From positions 1,550,001 through 1,614,000 of the forward strand of contig NZ_CP009238.1 of the NCBI RefSeq assembly GCF_000743945.1: 64,000 bases of DNA, written 5' to 3'. Each line of letters opens with the position of its first letter. The first letter of the stretch is position 1. The stretch is from Basilea psittacipulmonis DSM 24701 (lineage in GTDB: Bacteria; Pseudomonadota; Gammaproteobacteria; Burkholderiales; Burkholderiaceae_B). Shown here one piece after another: positions 17,254 through 28,800 of the stretch. The notes beneath the pieces are model-generated. The model saw nothing but the letters and a program-made list of their open reading frames with translations, was not told the origin of the DNA and did not search any database. A program made the translations under genes and the position numbers.

Positions 17254-18840
17254 TTAATGTCTAAAATGACGCATACCCGTCACCACTAACACCACATTAT
17301 GTTCATTGGCCGCATCGATGACCTCTTGATCACGAATGCTACCTCCTGGATGAATAATGCAGTCTGCCCCTGCTTCAACAATCACATCTAGACCATCTCT
17401 AAATGGGAAGAACGCGTCTGAAGCAGCAGCAGTATGTTTCAGACTTAATCCAGCATTCTGGGCTTTAATTGAAGCGATACGTGCCGAATCAATACGACTC
17501 ATCTGACCCGCACCAACGCCCATCGTCATTCCATTTGACGCAAATACGATCGCATTAGATTTGACAAAACGAGCAACCGTCCAAGCAAATTTCAAATCTT
17601 GCATTTGTTGATCAGTAGGTTGACGCTGACTGACTACTTTTAAATCACTTAAATCAAAATCTTTAACATCTGGATCTTGTACTAAACAACCACCGCCCAC
17701 GCGTTTTAAATCATAAGCATTATAAGAAGTTCCCATAGGCACTTTTAACACTCGAACATTTTTCTTAGCGGCCAGTAATTCCAAGGCTCCCGCTGTAAAC
17801 GAAGGGGCAATTAACACCTCCATAAACTGCTTACTAACTTCTGCAGCAGTTACCTCATCTACCTCTGTATTAAAGGCGATAATGCCTCCGAATGCCGATG
17901 TTGAATCTGTTTTAAATGCTTTTTGGTAGGCTTCTAATGGTGTCGGTGCAATAGCCACACCACAAGGATTGGCATGTTTTACAATCACGCAAGCGGTGCT
18001 ATCAAATGCACGCACACATTCCCAAGCAGCATCCGCATCAGCGATATTGTTGTAAGACAACTCTTTCCCTTGTAATTGTTGATAGCTACCTAATAAACCA
18101 GACCCCACTTGGGCATCTAAATAAAATGCAGCACTTTGATGAGGATTTTCGCCATAGCGTAATGATTGCTGACGAGTCATTTGAATATTCATGACCTTAG
18201 GCCATGTTTCACGTTCTGGCACCTCATCAATAGCAGGTTGGCTATTTACAATCGAAGAAAGGTAATTACTAATCGCCCCGTCATAAGCAGCTGTATGTGA
18301 ATACACTTTCATTGCCAAGCGAAAACGCGTTTCATAACTTGTTTTACCTAACTCATCCCATTCTTTTAACACCGTCTCATAATCTGATGGATCAATAATC
18401 ACGGTCACGCCATCTACTTCATTACCATGATTCTTAGCAGCCGCTCTTAACATAGCAGGTCCGCCAATATCAATGTTTTCAATGGCATCGGCCAAGCTAC
18501 AATGTTCACGATTGATCGTTTCGACAAAAGGGTATAAATTCACTACCAATAAATCAATTCGTTCGATGCCATGACGTTCCATTGCTTGTAAATGCTCGGG
18601 GTCATCTCGTTTACCTAATAGGCCACCATGAATTTTAGGATGTAATGTTTTCACACGACCATCCAACATCTCAGGAAAGCCCGTATAATCGGCTACTTCC
18701 GTTACATCCAAACCCGCTTGCATCAATAGTTTGGCAGTACCACCTGTAGATAGAATACGGACCCCTCTTTGGGCCAAAGATGTAGCAAATTCTACAATGC
18801 CTGTTTTATCTGAAACGGAAATAAGTGCAGTTTTATTCAT
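17254..18840 (-). CDS. purH: bifunctional AICAR transformylase/IMP cyclohydrolase
   Basis: Catalyses the last two steps of de novo IMP synthesis. The N-terminal IMP cyclohydrolase domain (1-190) contains [26 protein letters not shown] and [15 protein letters not shown]. The C-terminal formyltransferase domain contains [15 protein letters not shown], the catalytic KHANPCGVA and a C-terminal [11 protein letters not shown]. Length of 528 residues is normal. Its ATG lies inside the last codons of fis (8 bp overlap), the usual betaproteobacterial fis-purH coupling. Confidence 0.97.
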   Translation of the reverse strand: MNKTALISVSDKTGIVEFATSLAQRGVRILSTGGTAKLLMQAGLDVTEVADYTGFPEMLDGRVKTLHPKIHGGLLGKRDDPEHLQAMERHGIERIDLLVVNLYPFVETINREHCSLADAIENIDIGGPAMLRAAAKNHGNEVDGVTVIIDPSDYETVLKEWDELGKTSYETRFRLAMKVYSHTAAYDGAISNYLSSIVNSQPAIDEVPERETWPKVMNIQMTRQQSLRYGENPHQSAAFYLDAQVGSGLLGSYQQLQGKELSYNNIADADAAWECVRAFDSTACVIVKHANPCGVAIAPTPLEAYQKAFKTDSTSAFGGIIAFNTEVDEVTAAEVSKQFMEVLIAPSFTAGALELLAAKKNVRVLKVPMGTSYNAYDLKRVGGGCLVQDPDVKDFDLSDLKVVSQRQPTDQQMQDLKFAWTVARFVKSNAIVFASNGMTMGVGAGQMSRIDSARIASIKAQNAGLSLKHTAAASDAFFPFRDGLDVIVEAGADCIIHPGGSIRDQEVIDAANEHNVVLVVTGMRHFRH

Positions 18841-19114
18841 GATTACCTATGAGTTTATGATTAATGAGTTTCTTTTTCAGTGTATTTCGAGTAATGCCGA
18901 GTAGCTGAGCCGCTTTCGTTTGATTGTCGTGACACTTGTCCATGACCACTTCTAACATCGCTTTTTCAACACAAGACATCACCATGTCCCATACGCCTTC
19001 AATTTTATCTGAACCAGAGTGTCCAAAATAATTTTCTAAACTTGAGCGAACACATTTACTCAGATCCTGATCTGTTTTCATCTCGCTTTTTTTCACACGA
19101 TCCTGCGTTTCCAT
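18833..19114 (-). CDS. fis: Fis family DNA-binding protein
   Basis: Small nucleoid-associated protein of about 93 residues. The C-terminal helix-turn-helix is [20 protein letters not shown], the Fis signature; the preceding dimerisation helices include [15 protein letters not shown]. The ATG at 19114 overlaps the dusB stop as TGATG; a GTG one codon upstream is possible. dusB-fis order is conserved in proteobacteria. The N-terminus ([17 protein letters not shown]) is longer than in some betaproteobacterial Fis proteins. Confidence 0.93.
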   Translation of the reverse strand: METQDRVKKSEMKTDQDLSKCVRSSLENYFGHSGSDKIEGVWDMVMSCVEKAMLEVVMDKCHDNQTKAAQLLGITRNTLKKKLINHKLIGNHE

Positions 19115-20091
19115 CACATTTCCCTATCAAACCATTCTTTGACCAATCGATATTGTTCACTGGCGTTTTCTGACCTATTAACTTTCTGTTTCAGTGATTC
19201 GCTATTTTTTAGGGATTGAACATACCATGCAATATGTTTTCGAGCTGTTTTGACCCCTAAGACACTACCGTAGAACGTATAATGCTCCTCCAGATGTTCA
19301 AGCAATACAGTGGCTATTTCTTGATTGCTTGGAAAAGACAACTGTTGGCCTGTTTTCAGAAAATAATCAATTTGCTGAAAAATCCAAGGATTACCTTGAG
19401 CAGCACGACCTATCATCACGGCAGCGGCTTGAGTGTAGTCCAAGACATATTTTGCTTTTTCAGGGCTATCAATATCACCATTGGCAATCACAGGAATACT
19501 TACCTCAGAAACCACTTGGGCTATCGTATCATACTCTGCTTCACCCTCGTATTTGTCAGCTCTCGTGCGACCGTGAACAGCTATTGCAGAAAGCCCTATT
19601 TCCTCCGCCATCTTCGCTATTGTAACAACATTTTTATTCGCCCTATCCCAACCTGTACGAATTTTCAATGTTACAGGGACATCATAAGGCTGACACGCCT
19701 CAAATACGGCTTGGAGAATATCGGCTACTAATTTTTCATCTTTCATCAATGCCGACCCCGAAGCCACGTGACATACTTTTTTAGCTGGACAGCCCATATT
19801 GATGTCGATGATTTGGGCCCCTTTCTGGATATTAAAAACAGCCGATTGGGCCATCATGTCTGGATTTGCCCCAACAATTTGAACGGCTATAGGTGCTTTT
19901 TCACCATCATGATTTAGTCGTCTAGCGGTTTTAACCGTTTCCCATAATAATGGATTGCTCGCAGCCATTTCAGAAACCGCATAGCCAGCCCCTAATTTTC
20001 GACATAACAAGCGAAAAGGCCTATCCGTCACACCTGCCATCGGTGCGACAAAAATATTATTATCTAACTCATATTGACCGATTTTGATCAT
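19114..20091 (-). CDS. dusB: tRNA dihydrouridine synthase B
   Basis: FMN-dependent enzyme that reduces uridine in the tRNA D-loop. The start MIKIGQYELDNNIFVAPMAG matches the normal DusB N-terminus; a TTG five codons upstream would extend it and was not used. Motifs seen: PMAGVTDRPFRLLC, DINMGCPAKKV with the catalytic cysteine, VTLKIRTGW, AIAVHGRTR and NGDIDSPEKA. It is upstream of and overlapping fis. Confidence 0.95.
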   Translation of the reverse strand: MIKIGQYELDNNIFVAPMAGVTDRPFRLLCRKLGAGYAVSEMAASNPLLWETVKTARRLNHDGEKAPIAVQIVGANPDMMAQSAVFNIQKGAQIIDINMGCPAKKVCHVASGSALMKDEKLVADILQAVFEACQPYDVPVTLKIRTGWDRANKNVVTIAKMAEEIGLSAIAVHGRTRADKYEGEAEYDTIAQVVSEVSIPVIANGDIDSPEKAKYVLDYTQAAAVMIGRAAQGNPWIFQQIDYFLKTGQQLSFPSNQEIATVLLEHLEEHYTFYGSVLGVKTARKHIAWYVQSLKNSESLKQKVNRSENASEQYRLVKEWFDREM

Positions 20092-20106
20092 GAATTTATC
20101 TATCAA

Positions 20107-21189
20107 TTATTCATCAAACAAAGAAGCTGTCACAAAGGCTTTAGACGGTGGTGTCAACCCCAAATGTTGATAAGCTAAAGTGCTGGCAATACGACCACGT
20201 GGCGTTCTTTGAATAAAACCATGTTGAATTAAATAAGGTTCAATGACATCCTCTATCGTGTCTCTTTCTTCACCTATTGCGGTGGCCAAGTTATCCACTC
20301 CAACCGGCCCACCATCGAAACGATAGACGATCGTTTCTAACAATTTTCTATCCATTAAGTCCAAACCTAAAGGATCGACTTCTAATTTGCTTAATGAGGT
20401 CGATACACATTCTTTGGTAATTTTTCCCTCATAATACAAATCAGCGTAATCTCTTACCCTACGTAAGAGTCGGTTAGCAATACGAGGCGTACCTCTGGAG
20501 CGTTTTGCCAATTCAATCGCTCCATCTTTATCAATTTCAATATTCAATAAATAAGCACTTCGTTCAATAATTTTTGCCAAATCTTCTGTCGCATAAAACT
20601 CTAAACGCAACTTAATACCAAAGCGTCCATGCAAAGGTTTGGTCAACATACCCGCACGTGTCGTTGCTCCCACTAAAGTAAAAGGCTGTAGATCGATTTT
20701 GACACTTCTAGCGGCGGGGCCTTCCCCAATCATAATATCGATTTGAAAATCTTCCATCGCCGAATACAGCACTTCTTCAACCACAGGCGATAGGCGATGA
20801 ATCTCATCAATAAACAAAACATCATGAGCTTCTAAATTCGTCAACAATGCGGCTAAGTCACCTGCTCTTTCTAAAATAGGGCCTGATGTTTGTCGTAAAT
20901 TTGTCCCCATTTCATTGGCAATAATGCGTGCCAATGTCGTCTTTCCTAGCCCTGGAGGCCCGAATAACAACACATGATCCAAAGATTCTTGACGTTTTTT
21001 GGCTGCCTGAATAGCCACCTCCAACTGTTCACAGGCTTTTGCTTGTCCAGCATAATCTTGCAAAGTTTTCGGGCGTAACGCTCTTTCCAGTGACTCTTCA
21101 TTCGGTGATTGAGCAGTTCCTGAAACCAATCGATTATCGGGTGTTTGAAATTCTGTTGCGACAGAAATACGATCTGACTTGATTGCCAT
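20107..21189 (-). CDS. ruvB: Holliday junction branch migration helicase RuvB
   Basis: AAA+ motor of the RuvABC complex. Walker A is [14 protein letters not shown], Walker B is [12 protein letters not shown], the sensor region is [11 protein letters not shown] and the winged-helix end contains [11 protein letters not shown]. The start [11 protein letters not shown] at 21189 avoids overlap with ruvA; an in-frame start at 21237 would add 16 unlikely residues. It lies 20 bp after ruvA and 15 bp before the chosen dusB start. Confidence 0.96.
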   Translation of the reverse strand: MAIKSDRISVATEFQTPDNRLVSGTAQSPNEESLERALRPKTLQDYAGQAKACEQLEVAIQAAKKRQESLDHVLLFGPPGLGKTTLARIIANEMGTNLRQTSGPILERAGDLAALLTNLEAHDVLFIDEIHRLSPVVEEVLYSAMEDFQIDIMIGEGPAARSVKIDLQPFTLVGATTRAGMLTKPLHGRFGIKLRLEFYATEDLAKIIERSAYLLNIEIDKDGAIELAKRSRGTPRIANRLLRRVRDYADLYYEGKITKECVSTSLSKLEVDPLGLDLMDRKLLETIVYRFDGGPVGVDNLATAIGEERDTIEDVIEPYLIQHGFIQRTPRGRIASTLAYQHLGLTPPSKAFVTASLFDE

Positions 21190-21209
21190 ATGCTTGCCTA
21201 TAAAAGTAA

Positions 21210-21782
21210 TTAGCTTGCCAATTGTTTTAATGCCCAACGAATACTTTCTTCAACCGTATGGTCGTTTGGCATCGATTTCATCGCGGTTTTGGCTTCTTTT
21301 TCTGAGTAGCCTAATGCTAATAACGCATTCAGTACATCTGTATGGGTGCTCGGTACAAGGGCTTTATCATTGGCTGGCATAGCACCAAATTTACCTCTTA
21401 GCTCAACTAATAAACGTTCAGCCGTTTTCTTACCTATCCCTGGAATTTTTTGTAATTTTGCAACGTCATCCGTATGAATGGCTAGCTGTAACTCATCCAC
21501 ATTCATCCCTGAAAGAATGGATAAAGCTGTTCTTGCACCAATCCCAGAAACCTTTAATAGAAGACGAAACGTAGCACGCTCTTGCTCTGTTTTAAAAGCA
21601 AACAATAAGTGAGCATCTTCACGAACAGCCAAGTGTGTGTATAACACCACCTCTTGATTTAATTCAGGCAACTCATAAAATGTACTCATCGGTACATCAC
21701 AATCATAGCCAACACCATTGACATCCACACAAATTGTGGGAGGATTTTTTTGAATCAAAATACCTTTTAAACGCCCAATCAT
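21210..21782 (-). CDS. ruvA: Holliday junction-binding protein RuvA
   Basis: Tetrameric junction-binding subunit that loads RuvB. The 190-residue protein starts [12 protein letters not shown] with the OB-fold N-terminal domain. It has two helix-hairpin-helix motifs, [16 protein letters not shown] and [16 protein letters not shown], and a C-terminal RuvB-binding domain with [13 protein letters not shown]. It is co-directional with ruvB and follows recQ by 33 bp. Confidence 0.96.
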   Translation of the reverse strand: MIGRLKGILIQKNPPTICVDVNGVGYDCDVPMSTFYELPELNQEVVLYTHLAVREDAHLLFAFKTEQERATFRLLLKVSGIGARTALSILSGMNVDELQLAIHTDDVAKLQKIPGIGKKTAERLLVELRGKFGAMPANDKALVPSTHTDVLNALLALGYSEKEAKTAMKSMPNDHTVEESIRWALKQLAS

Positions 21783-21815
21783 ACCTATTACTCAACCGTA
21801 TATCATGTTACCGTA

Positions 21816-23690
21816 TTATAACGAAAACTGATGTTCCCTGCTGTCGGTTTCCAATGTGTCTTTTGCCTCTAACAAACGCAAAATATCTTCACCATACTGT
21901 TCTATTTTTTGTAATGGCAGGCCCTCAATCCCCACCAATTCGCCTTTATTCTTAGGCATTTTGCGAACAATGTCTAATAAAGTTTTATTGTATAAAATCG
22001 CAAAGGCAGGTACATAGTGATTTTTAGCCAACTGTAATCGCCATTGACTTAGGCGATCATAGTAGAATTGTTCTTCTGGTGTCATTATCTGTTGGTGAGC
22101 AGAAATCGCGTGCATTCTATTCTTAGAATTATTCACTTTTTGCATAGAGTCTTTTCTTGCCAATAAATGTACTTCGCCTCTTAATACACATCGACTTTTT
22201 TCTGTCAGTGAAAATGTGCCAAACGCTTCATCCACTGTTAAATAGCCATCAATCAATAAACGTTTAATAGTATTTTGCCAAGTTTTATCGTCCATTGCAT
22301 AAGGTAATTTTTTAGCTATCCCAAATACAGATAAAGAGGTTAAATCATATTTTTTTACTGTAGCAGTGAGCTTACCTTCCAACAATTCAATCAGTTTACT
22401 GGCTCCTAATCCCATCGATTTTTGGGTTCTCAAACGATACACTGCTGATAGGATCATTTGAGAGGCCATGGTAACCTCTATTTCTGTGGAGGGCGTTAAA
22501 CAGTTATCGCAATTGCCACAGTTTTTATGTAACGTTTGACCAAAATATGACAATAAATTTTTCCGGCGACACGTAATATCTTCACAAAAATTTAATAATG
22601 ATTGAGCCAGTTGTTGACTATGTTTTTGATAAAAATCATCACCATTATTTGCATCAACAAAACGTTGTAATCGAATAATATCTTTTACTGAATAGCACAT
22701 CCAAGCCAATGCTGGTAAGCCATCACGTCCCGCCCTCCCTGTCTCTTGATAATAATGTTCAATGGATTTAGGCAAATCTAAATGAGCGACAAAACGTACA
22801 TCAGGCTTATCAATTCCCATTCCAAAAGCAATCGTGGCCACAATGATAATATCATCTTCCGTTTGAAAACGTTGATGCGTTATTTTTTTCTCTTCCGAGG
22901 AAAGCCCTGCATGGTAGCTTAATGCATTCAATCCTTTTTCTCGCAAATATGCCGCGATGGATTCTGCCTTATGACGACTTAAACAATAAACAATACCACT
23001 TTGTCCTAAACATTCCTGATGAATAAATGAAAGCAGTTGTTCCTTTTCTTTGTACTTGTCTTCAATTAAATATTTAATATTAGGTCGATCAACATCTTCA
23101 ACAAAACAAGCGGCTTGCGATAAACCAAGTCTATCAATGATCTCGTGATAAGTCTGTTGTGTGGCCGTAGCGGTCATGACAATACGAGGAATATTAGGCC
23201 AGTTTTGAGTAAATTGAAAAATCCTCAAATACTCAGGACGAAAATCATGTCCCCATTGAGACACGCAATGTGCCTCATCAATAGCGAATAAAGAAATTTT
23301 TCCTTGTGATAATAAGGCTACTGTTCTATCTGTATTTAAACGTTCAGGAGCTAAATACAAAAGATCTAATTCATCATTTTGATAAGCGGTTTGAGTCGTT
23401 TGAATCTCTTCATCCGTTAAAGACGCATTAAGATAAGCTGCTCGAATGCCCAAACTTTTCAAGTAAGAAACTTGATCGTGCATGAGAGAAATTAAAGGCG
23501 AAATCACCACAGCACAACCTGGCATTAAAAGTGCGGGAATCTGATAGCACAATGATTTCCCGCCACCTGTTGGCATCAAGGTAAATACATCTTTTCCCGA
23601 CAATAAGGTATGAATAATTTCCTCTTGTTTACCTCTAAAATGAGGAAAACCAAATACCTTTTGAAGCACATCTTTAGGCGTTAACAACAC
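21816..23690 (-). CDS. recQ: ATP-dependent DNA helicase RecQ
   Basis: 3'-5' DNA helicase of recombination and fork repair, 624 residues. Walker A is LMPTGGGKSLCYQ and Walker B is LFAIDEAHCVSQWGHDFRP. Helicase motif VI is HYYQETGRAGRDG. The zinc-binding cysteines lie in the region ending CGNCDNCL. The RQC winged-helix domain and a C-terminal HRDC domain (ILYNKTLLDIVRKMPKNKGEL) follow. The start appears to be GTG, 6 nt after the thiG stop, which suggests read-through from the thiamine genes. Confidence 0.95.
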   Translation of the reverse strand: MLLTPKDVLQKVFGFPHFRGKQEEIIHTLLSGKDVFTLMPTGGGKSLCYQIPALLMPGCAVVISPLISLMHDQVSYLKSLGIRAAYLNASLTDEEIQTTQTAYQNDELDLLYLAPERLNTDRTVALLSQGKISLFAIDEAHCVSQWGHDFRPEYLRIFQFTQNWPNIPRIVMTATATQQTYHEIIDRLGLSQAACFVEDVDRPNIKYLIEDKYKEKEQLLSFIHQECLGQSGIVYCLSRHKAESIAAYLREKGLNALSYHAGLSSEEKKITHQRFQTEDDIIIVATIAFGMGIDKPDVRFVAHLDLPKSIEHYYQETGRAGRDGLPALAWMCYSVKDIIRLQRFVDANNGDDFYQKHSQQLAQSLLNFCEDITCRRKNLLSYFGQTLHKNCGNCDNCLTPSTEIEVTMASQMILSAVYRLRTQKSMGLGASKLIELLEGKLTATVKKYDLTSLSVFGIAKKLPYAMDDKTWQNTIKRLLIDGYLTVDEAFGTFSLTEKSRCVLRGEVHLLARKDSMQKVNNSKNRMHAISAHQQIMTPEEQFYYDRLSQWRLQLAKNHYVPAFAILYNKTLLDIVRKMPKNKGELVGIEGLPLQKIEQYGEDILRLLEAKDTLETDSREHQFSL

Positions 23691-23696
23691 AAGTTT

Positions 23697-24482
23697 CTAC
23701 AATAAAAAAGGTTGTCCAGTCACTGCTGTGGTAGGTACCGCCATGTCTTGTTTGGCCATAATACCTGCTTCATAAGCCATACGACCTGCTTCAATTGCCA
23801 TACCAAATGCTTTTGCCATCTTCACAGGATGATGCGATTGAGACACAGCCGAATTTAACAATACCGCATCAAAGCCCATTTCCATAGCTTGTATAGCATC
23901 TTTAGGAGAACCGATGCCTGCATCCACTACTAAAGGAATATCGGGCAATCGAGAACGTAGAATTCTCAATGCATTGGGATTAGTGAGACCTTGCCCTGAT
24001 CCAATAGGAGCTCCCCATGGCATTAAAATCTTACATCCCACATCTAACAAACGTTGACAAGTTACCAAATCATCTGTGCAATATGGAAACACCTCAAAAC
24101 CTTCTTCCACCAAGGTTTTAGCTGCAATTAACAATTCTTGAGGATCAGGTTGCAAGGTGTAATCATCGCCAATAACTTCCAACTTAATCCATCTTGTTTC
24201 AAAAAGTTCTCTGGCCATTAAAGCAAGTGTAATGGCATCTTTAGCTGTCTTACAGCCTGCCGTATTCGGTAATAAGTAAGCACCGCTTTGTTTAATAATT
24301 TGGAAAAAAGCATGATCCGCGGTTGACGTTCCAGATGACAACTGTCTTTTCAGACCCAATGTCACCACGCTTGCACCAGAGACATTGATCGCCTCTTGTA
24401 ATACTGTGGGCGAAGGATAACCTGCAGTGCCCAAGAAAAAACGACTCGATAAAACCACATCACCTATTGTTAATGAAGACAT
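23697..24482 (-). CDS. thiG: thiazole synthase
   Basis: Forms the thiazole phosphate of thiamine from deoxyxylulose phosphate, dehydroglycine and ThiS thiocarboxylate. The 261-residue TIM barrel contains SSRFFLGTAGYPSP, the Schiff-base lysine in WIKLEVIGDD, PLVVDAGIGSPKDA and GFDAVLLNSAVSQ. A GGAGG ribosome site is visible. It is the last gene of thiO-thiS-thiG; thiE, thiC and thiD are not in the window. Confidence 0.96.
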   Translation of the reverse strand: MSSLTIGDVVLSSRFFLGTAGYPSPTVLQEAINVSGASVVTLGLKRQLSSGTSTADHAFFQIIKQSGAYLLPNTAGCKTAKDAITLALMARELFETRWIKLEVIGDDYTLQPDPQELLIAAKTLVEEGFEVFPYCTDDLVTCQRLLDVGCKILMPWGAPIGSGQGLTNPNALRILRSRLPDIPLVVDAGIGSPKDAIQAMEMGFDAVLLNSAVSQSHHPVKMAKAFGMAIEAGRMAYEAGIMAKQDMAVPTTAVTGQPFLL

Positions 24483-24486
24483 TCTA

Positions 24487-24702
24487 TTAGCCTCCTGTTA
24501 TCGGTGTAAAAGTAAAAATGGCATCGCCCTCTTTGAGCTGATACGCTGAACGTTTAGAACGCGGAACAAAAACCTCATTGACGGCAGTCGCCAATAACTG
24601 GGGATTGTTTTGTCCTGTTTCTTGAAGTAACGATTCAATCAAATGATCCAATGTGATGGCTTCTTCCACCTCTTTGACCTCACCGTTTACTGTAATTTTC
24701 AT
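24487..24702 (-). CDS. thiS: sulfur carrier protein ThiS
   Basis: Ubiquitin-fold sulfur carrier of 71 residues. It ends in the diagnostic Gly-Gly (FTPITGG), which is adenylated and then thiocarboxylated to donate sulfur to ThiG. It begins MKITVNGEVKEVEE and contains VAVNEVFVPRSKRS-like spacing (here ATAVNEVFVPRSKRSAYQL). It lies four bases before thiG and is probably translationally coupled to it. Confidence 0.95.
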   Translation of the reverse strand: MKITVNGEVKEVEEAITLDHLIESLLQETGQNNPQLLATAVNEVFVPRSKRSAYQLKEGDAIFTFTPITGG

Positions 24703-24717
24703 GATTTCACCTTAATA

Positions 24718-25761
24718 TTAAAAACCCATATTCAATGCTTTTTCTACCACGGACGGCCCTATCAGCCAGCCATGACGGAATAATCCATTGATACGCGTTA
24801 ATCCCTTTTCATGCTCGATCCTTGGAAAGTTATTCGCTAAAGCTGGACGCAAATTTGTCTCTGTGTGAATAATTCTAGCTTCTGCTAATTCAGGTAACAC
24901 ACTATATGCCGCTGCAAGTAACTCTAACGTCGTTCTTACCGAGACGGGACTTCTATCTTCGCTTTCTATTTCGCTTGCCCCAATGACTACTATATCAGGC
25001 TTTCTTGGCACGATATAAACACGATATCTTGGATGTAATAAACGAATAGGACGCGTTAAATTTAAGCCCGACAATTGTAACCAATAAGTTTCGCCTCTGA
25101 CACCACGAACGTTCCTACATGAAATCAAACTAGGATCGTGACAAGGAATATCTCTGGCCCCCACGCCTCGAGTATCAAACACCCAATCAAACTCATGTTT
25201 TTCTTGTTCTATATGAATATAATGTGGCGTTAATCGTGTGACCTTTGTGTTCCATTGCCAAATCGCATTCTTTGCAGACACGGCCAAAGCTTCCATTGCC
25301 TGAGGGGTGTGAATATGCCCTTCATTTTTCAATAGCCATGCACTGGCGACATTTTTAATATCAGGCTCCATGGATTTCAATTCATCAATCGAGATTTTTT
25401 CAGGCATTTGATCCGCTGGACACTTTGCTTCTAACAAAGAAACCAAGCGATTAGCACTGCCCTCATCTCCTCGATGAGCCAATAATAAACTACCGTGATA
25501 ATTTAATTCAACAGGTGCTTTTAGTTCTGGCACCATTTGTTTCCATAATTCTAGAGAACGCAGTCCATGTTGAAATACTTCATCATCACCTGTTTCTAAT
25601 TCTGCAACATGACTTAACATACCTGCCGCAGTAAATCCAGCTGCACCGTGTTCTTTATAATGAGAAGCAGGGTCATATACGGTTACATCATGCCCCTGTT
25701 TACAAAGATTAAAAGCCAATAATCGACCTAGCAATCCTGCACCAGCAATTCCAACTTTCAT
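24718..25761 (-). CDS. thiO: FAD-dependent glycine oxidase ThiO
   Basis: D-amino acid oxidase-family flavoenzyme of 347 residues that supplies dehydroglycine for thiazole formation. The FAD motif is VGIAGAGLLGRLLAFNLCKQ. AGFTAAGMLSHVAELETGD and RGETYWLQL lie in the substrate and flavin region, and the C-terminal FRHGWLIGPSVV closes the FAD site. It starts the thiamine gene run. The gap to mfd is only 47 bp, too short for a TPP riboswitch. Confidence 0.92.
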   Translation of the reverse strand: MKVGIAGAGLLGRLLAFNLCKQGHDVTVYDPASHYKEHGAAGFTAAGMLSHVAELETGDDEVFQHGLRSLELWKQMVPELKAPVELNYHGSLLLAHRGDEGSANRLVSLLEAKCPADQMPEKISIDELKSMEPDIKNVASAWLLKNEGHIHTPQAMEALAVSAKNAIWQWNTKVTRLTPHYIHIEQEKHEFDWVFDTRGVGARDIPCHDPSLISCRNVRGVRGETYWLQLSGLNLTRPIRLLHPRYRVYIVPRKPDIVVIGASEIESEDRSPVSVRTTLELLAAAYSVLPELAEARIIHTETNLRPALANNFPRIEHEKGLTRINGLFRHGWLIGPSVVEKALNMGF

Positions 25762-25808
25762 ATCAATCGAGTATCAAAAATTATTTCCCTACATTATAAT
25801 ATTGCTCC

Positions 25809-28800
25809 ATGAAACTGACCGAAATTAAATCTATTCAGGAACAATTTGCAAAAGGAAAAAAGGCTATCGCCCCTATTGGCTATGGTTCCAGCGATTCTTT
25901 ATTATTATCTGAACTTGCTCTTTCTGGACAAAAACTTGTTGTCTTCTGTGCCGATCCTCAACAAGCCAAACGTTTACTTGAAGAAATTTCTTTATTTCAT
26001 TCATCCCTAAAAGTTCGTCATTTTCCAGATTGGGAAACCTTACCTTACGATACTTTTTCGCCTCATAGTGATCTGGTGTCTGAACGATTAAAAACGTTAC
26101 AGTCCTTATTAAAGGATGACATTGACGTACTAACCATCCCTGTTTCCACAGCTCTTTATTTTCTGTGTCCTAAACAATATGTACAGGCTCACAGTTTTCA
26201 GTTCAAACAAGGGGATAAGATTTCAATCGAACATTTTAAGGAAAACCTTATCAATGCTAATTATGCCCATGTTTCACAAGTCACCGCCGCAGGTGAGTTT
26301 TCTGTACGAGGCAGTTTAATTGATCTATTTCCAATGGGTGCTGATACCGCGTTTCGCATCGATCTATTTGATGATGAAATTGATAGCATTCGAAGTTTTG
26401 ATATTGATACTCAGCTTAGCATTGAACCCGTTGATCATATTGATTTACTTCCTGGACGCGAATTTCCTCTTGATGATAGTTCATGTCAACGGTTTCGCTC
26501 AAAATTTCGAGAATTAGTTGAAGGCGATCCTACGAAATACGACGTTTACAAAGATATTGGTAACGGCATTGCCAGTGCTGGGATTGAATATTTTTTACCT
26601 CTTTTTTATGATCAAGTCGCCACCATCTTTGATTATCTACCTCAAGATACGATTTGTTGTCTGCATGGTGACATACAAAAAAGCATTCACGATTTTTTTG
26701 ATACCACACTTAAAACCTATCAGTTTCTCAAAAATTCTCAAGAACGTGCGGTAATCAGTCCAGAACACTTGTTTATAAAAGAAGATGATTTTTTCAATCG
26801 ACTCAAATCATTTTCACAACTCAAGTTCAGCACCGAAAAAGAAAGCAAAGATTTTTCTGCGATTGAGGATGTTTCCGTCATCAGTCGTTCCTCGGATCCG
26901 TTTTTTAAACTCAAAAATTTATTGTCATCAACCGATCAAAGAACCTTATTATGTGTGGACTCACTTGGTCGAAGAGAAACGCTGGAACACATTCTTCGCG
27001 AACAAAACTTAACGCCCAAGACCTGTGACAGCATAGAAGATTTTTTAACACGAACAGAGATCACTTTTGGCATTTGCTTTGCTCAGTTATATGACGGTTT
27101 TCATATCAAAAAAACAGGTATTCATTTTTTAACAGAAAACGACCTATATCCTCACACCAAGTCTCGAACTCATCGCAAACAAAGTAAATCGAGCAATATC
27201 GACCTCATGATTCGAGATTTAGCCGAATTGCACGAAGGAGACCCTGTTGTACATGTTAATTATGGTATCGGAAAATATCTTGGTTTAACCCGTATTGACG
27301 ATGGTGATGGACAAATTGAAATGCTGCATTTGGAATATGCCAATCAAACTTCTTTATATGTTCCAGTCACTCATTTACATGTTATTTCTCGATATACGGG
27401 TATCGATCCAGATAATGTACCTTTGCACAAACTCGGCACGGATCAGTGGGACAGGGCCAAGAAAAAAGCTGCAAAACAAGCACATGATGTAGCCGCTGAA
27501 CTATTAAATTTATATGCAAGACGACAGCTGAGGGAAGGCACCGTTTTTTCATTACCTTTAAGCGACTATCATGAGTTTGCACAAGGATTTGGATTTGAAG
27601 AAACACCTGATCAAGCCGATGCTATTGAAGCAGTCATTCACGATATGACCTCTGGTCGAGCCATGGATAGATTGGTCTGTGGCGACGTGGGGTTTGGTAA
27701 AACTGAAGTGGCTTTACGTGCTGCCTTTATTTGTGCCGCCAATGGCAAACAAGTCGCTATTTTATGTCCTACCACCCTATTAGCTGAACAACATGCCAAA
27801 ACTTTCCGAGATCGTTTTTCTGAATGGCCCATCACGGTAGCGGAATTATCGCGTTTTCGCACAGGAAAAGAAACCAAACAAGTCATTGAAGGCTTATCAA
27901 AAGGCACTGTTGATATTGTTGTCGGTACACATAAACTCATTTCTAAAGATGTCCGCTTTAAAAATTTAGGACTCGTGATTATCGATGAAGAACATCGTTT
28001 TGGCGTGAAACAAAAAGAAACATTACGTTCTTTGCGAGCTGAAGTGGATGTTTTAACCTTAACAGCTACGCCTATTCCTCGCACTTTAGGCATGTCGTTA
28101 GAGGGATTAAGAGATTTTTCAGTTATTGCTACCGCCCCTCAAAAACGTTTAGCCATCAAAACATTTGTTCGCAAAGAAGATGGTAGCACCATTCGTGAAG
28201 CGGTCTTACGCGAGTTACGTCGCGGTGGACAAGTATATTTCTTACACAATGAAGTAGATACCATCGAAAATAGAAAAAAGAAATTAGAAGAACTCATTCC
28301 TGAAGCAAACATCGCGGTGGCACATGGTCAAATGAATGAACGAGAACTAGAATCCATCATGAAAGGGTTTTATCAACATCGTTACAATGTGTTACTTTGC
28401 ACCACGATTATTGAAACAGGAATTGATGTTCCTAATGCCAATACCATCATTATTCACCGAGCTGATAAATTAGGATTGGCCCAACTACACCAATTACGTG
28501 GCCGTGTAGGTCGTTCTCATCATCAAGCCTACGCTTATTTATTAACACCCGGAAATGATGCCATCACTAAAAATGCAAAATTACGTTTAGAAGCGATTCA
28601 GAATTTGCAAGAATTAGGTTCAGGATTTTATCTGGCGATGAATGATATGGAAATACGAGGAACGGGAGAAATATTAGGTGAATCGCAATCAGGCAATATT
28701 CAGGATGTCGGCTATTCTCTTTATACTGAGATGCTCAACAAAGCGATTACATCATTGAAGAATGGCTACGAACCTGATTTAGAGAATCCATTTAATTATT

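Noticed and set aside
25762..25808. TPP riboswitch before thiO
   Set aside because: The gap is only 47 bp and lacks the conserved thi-box stems.
27638..28093. Long open frame antisense to mfd
   Set aside because: Shadow of the conserved mfd coding sequence; low-complexity, no ribosome site.
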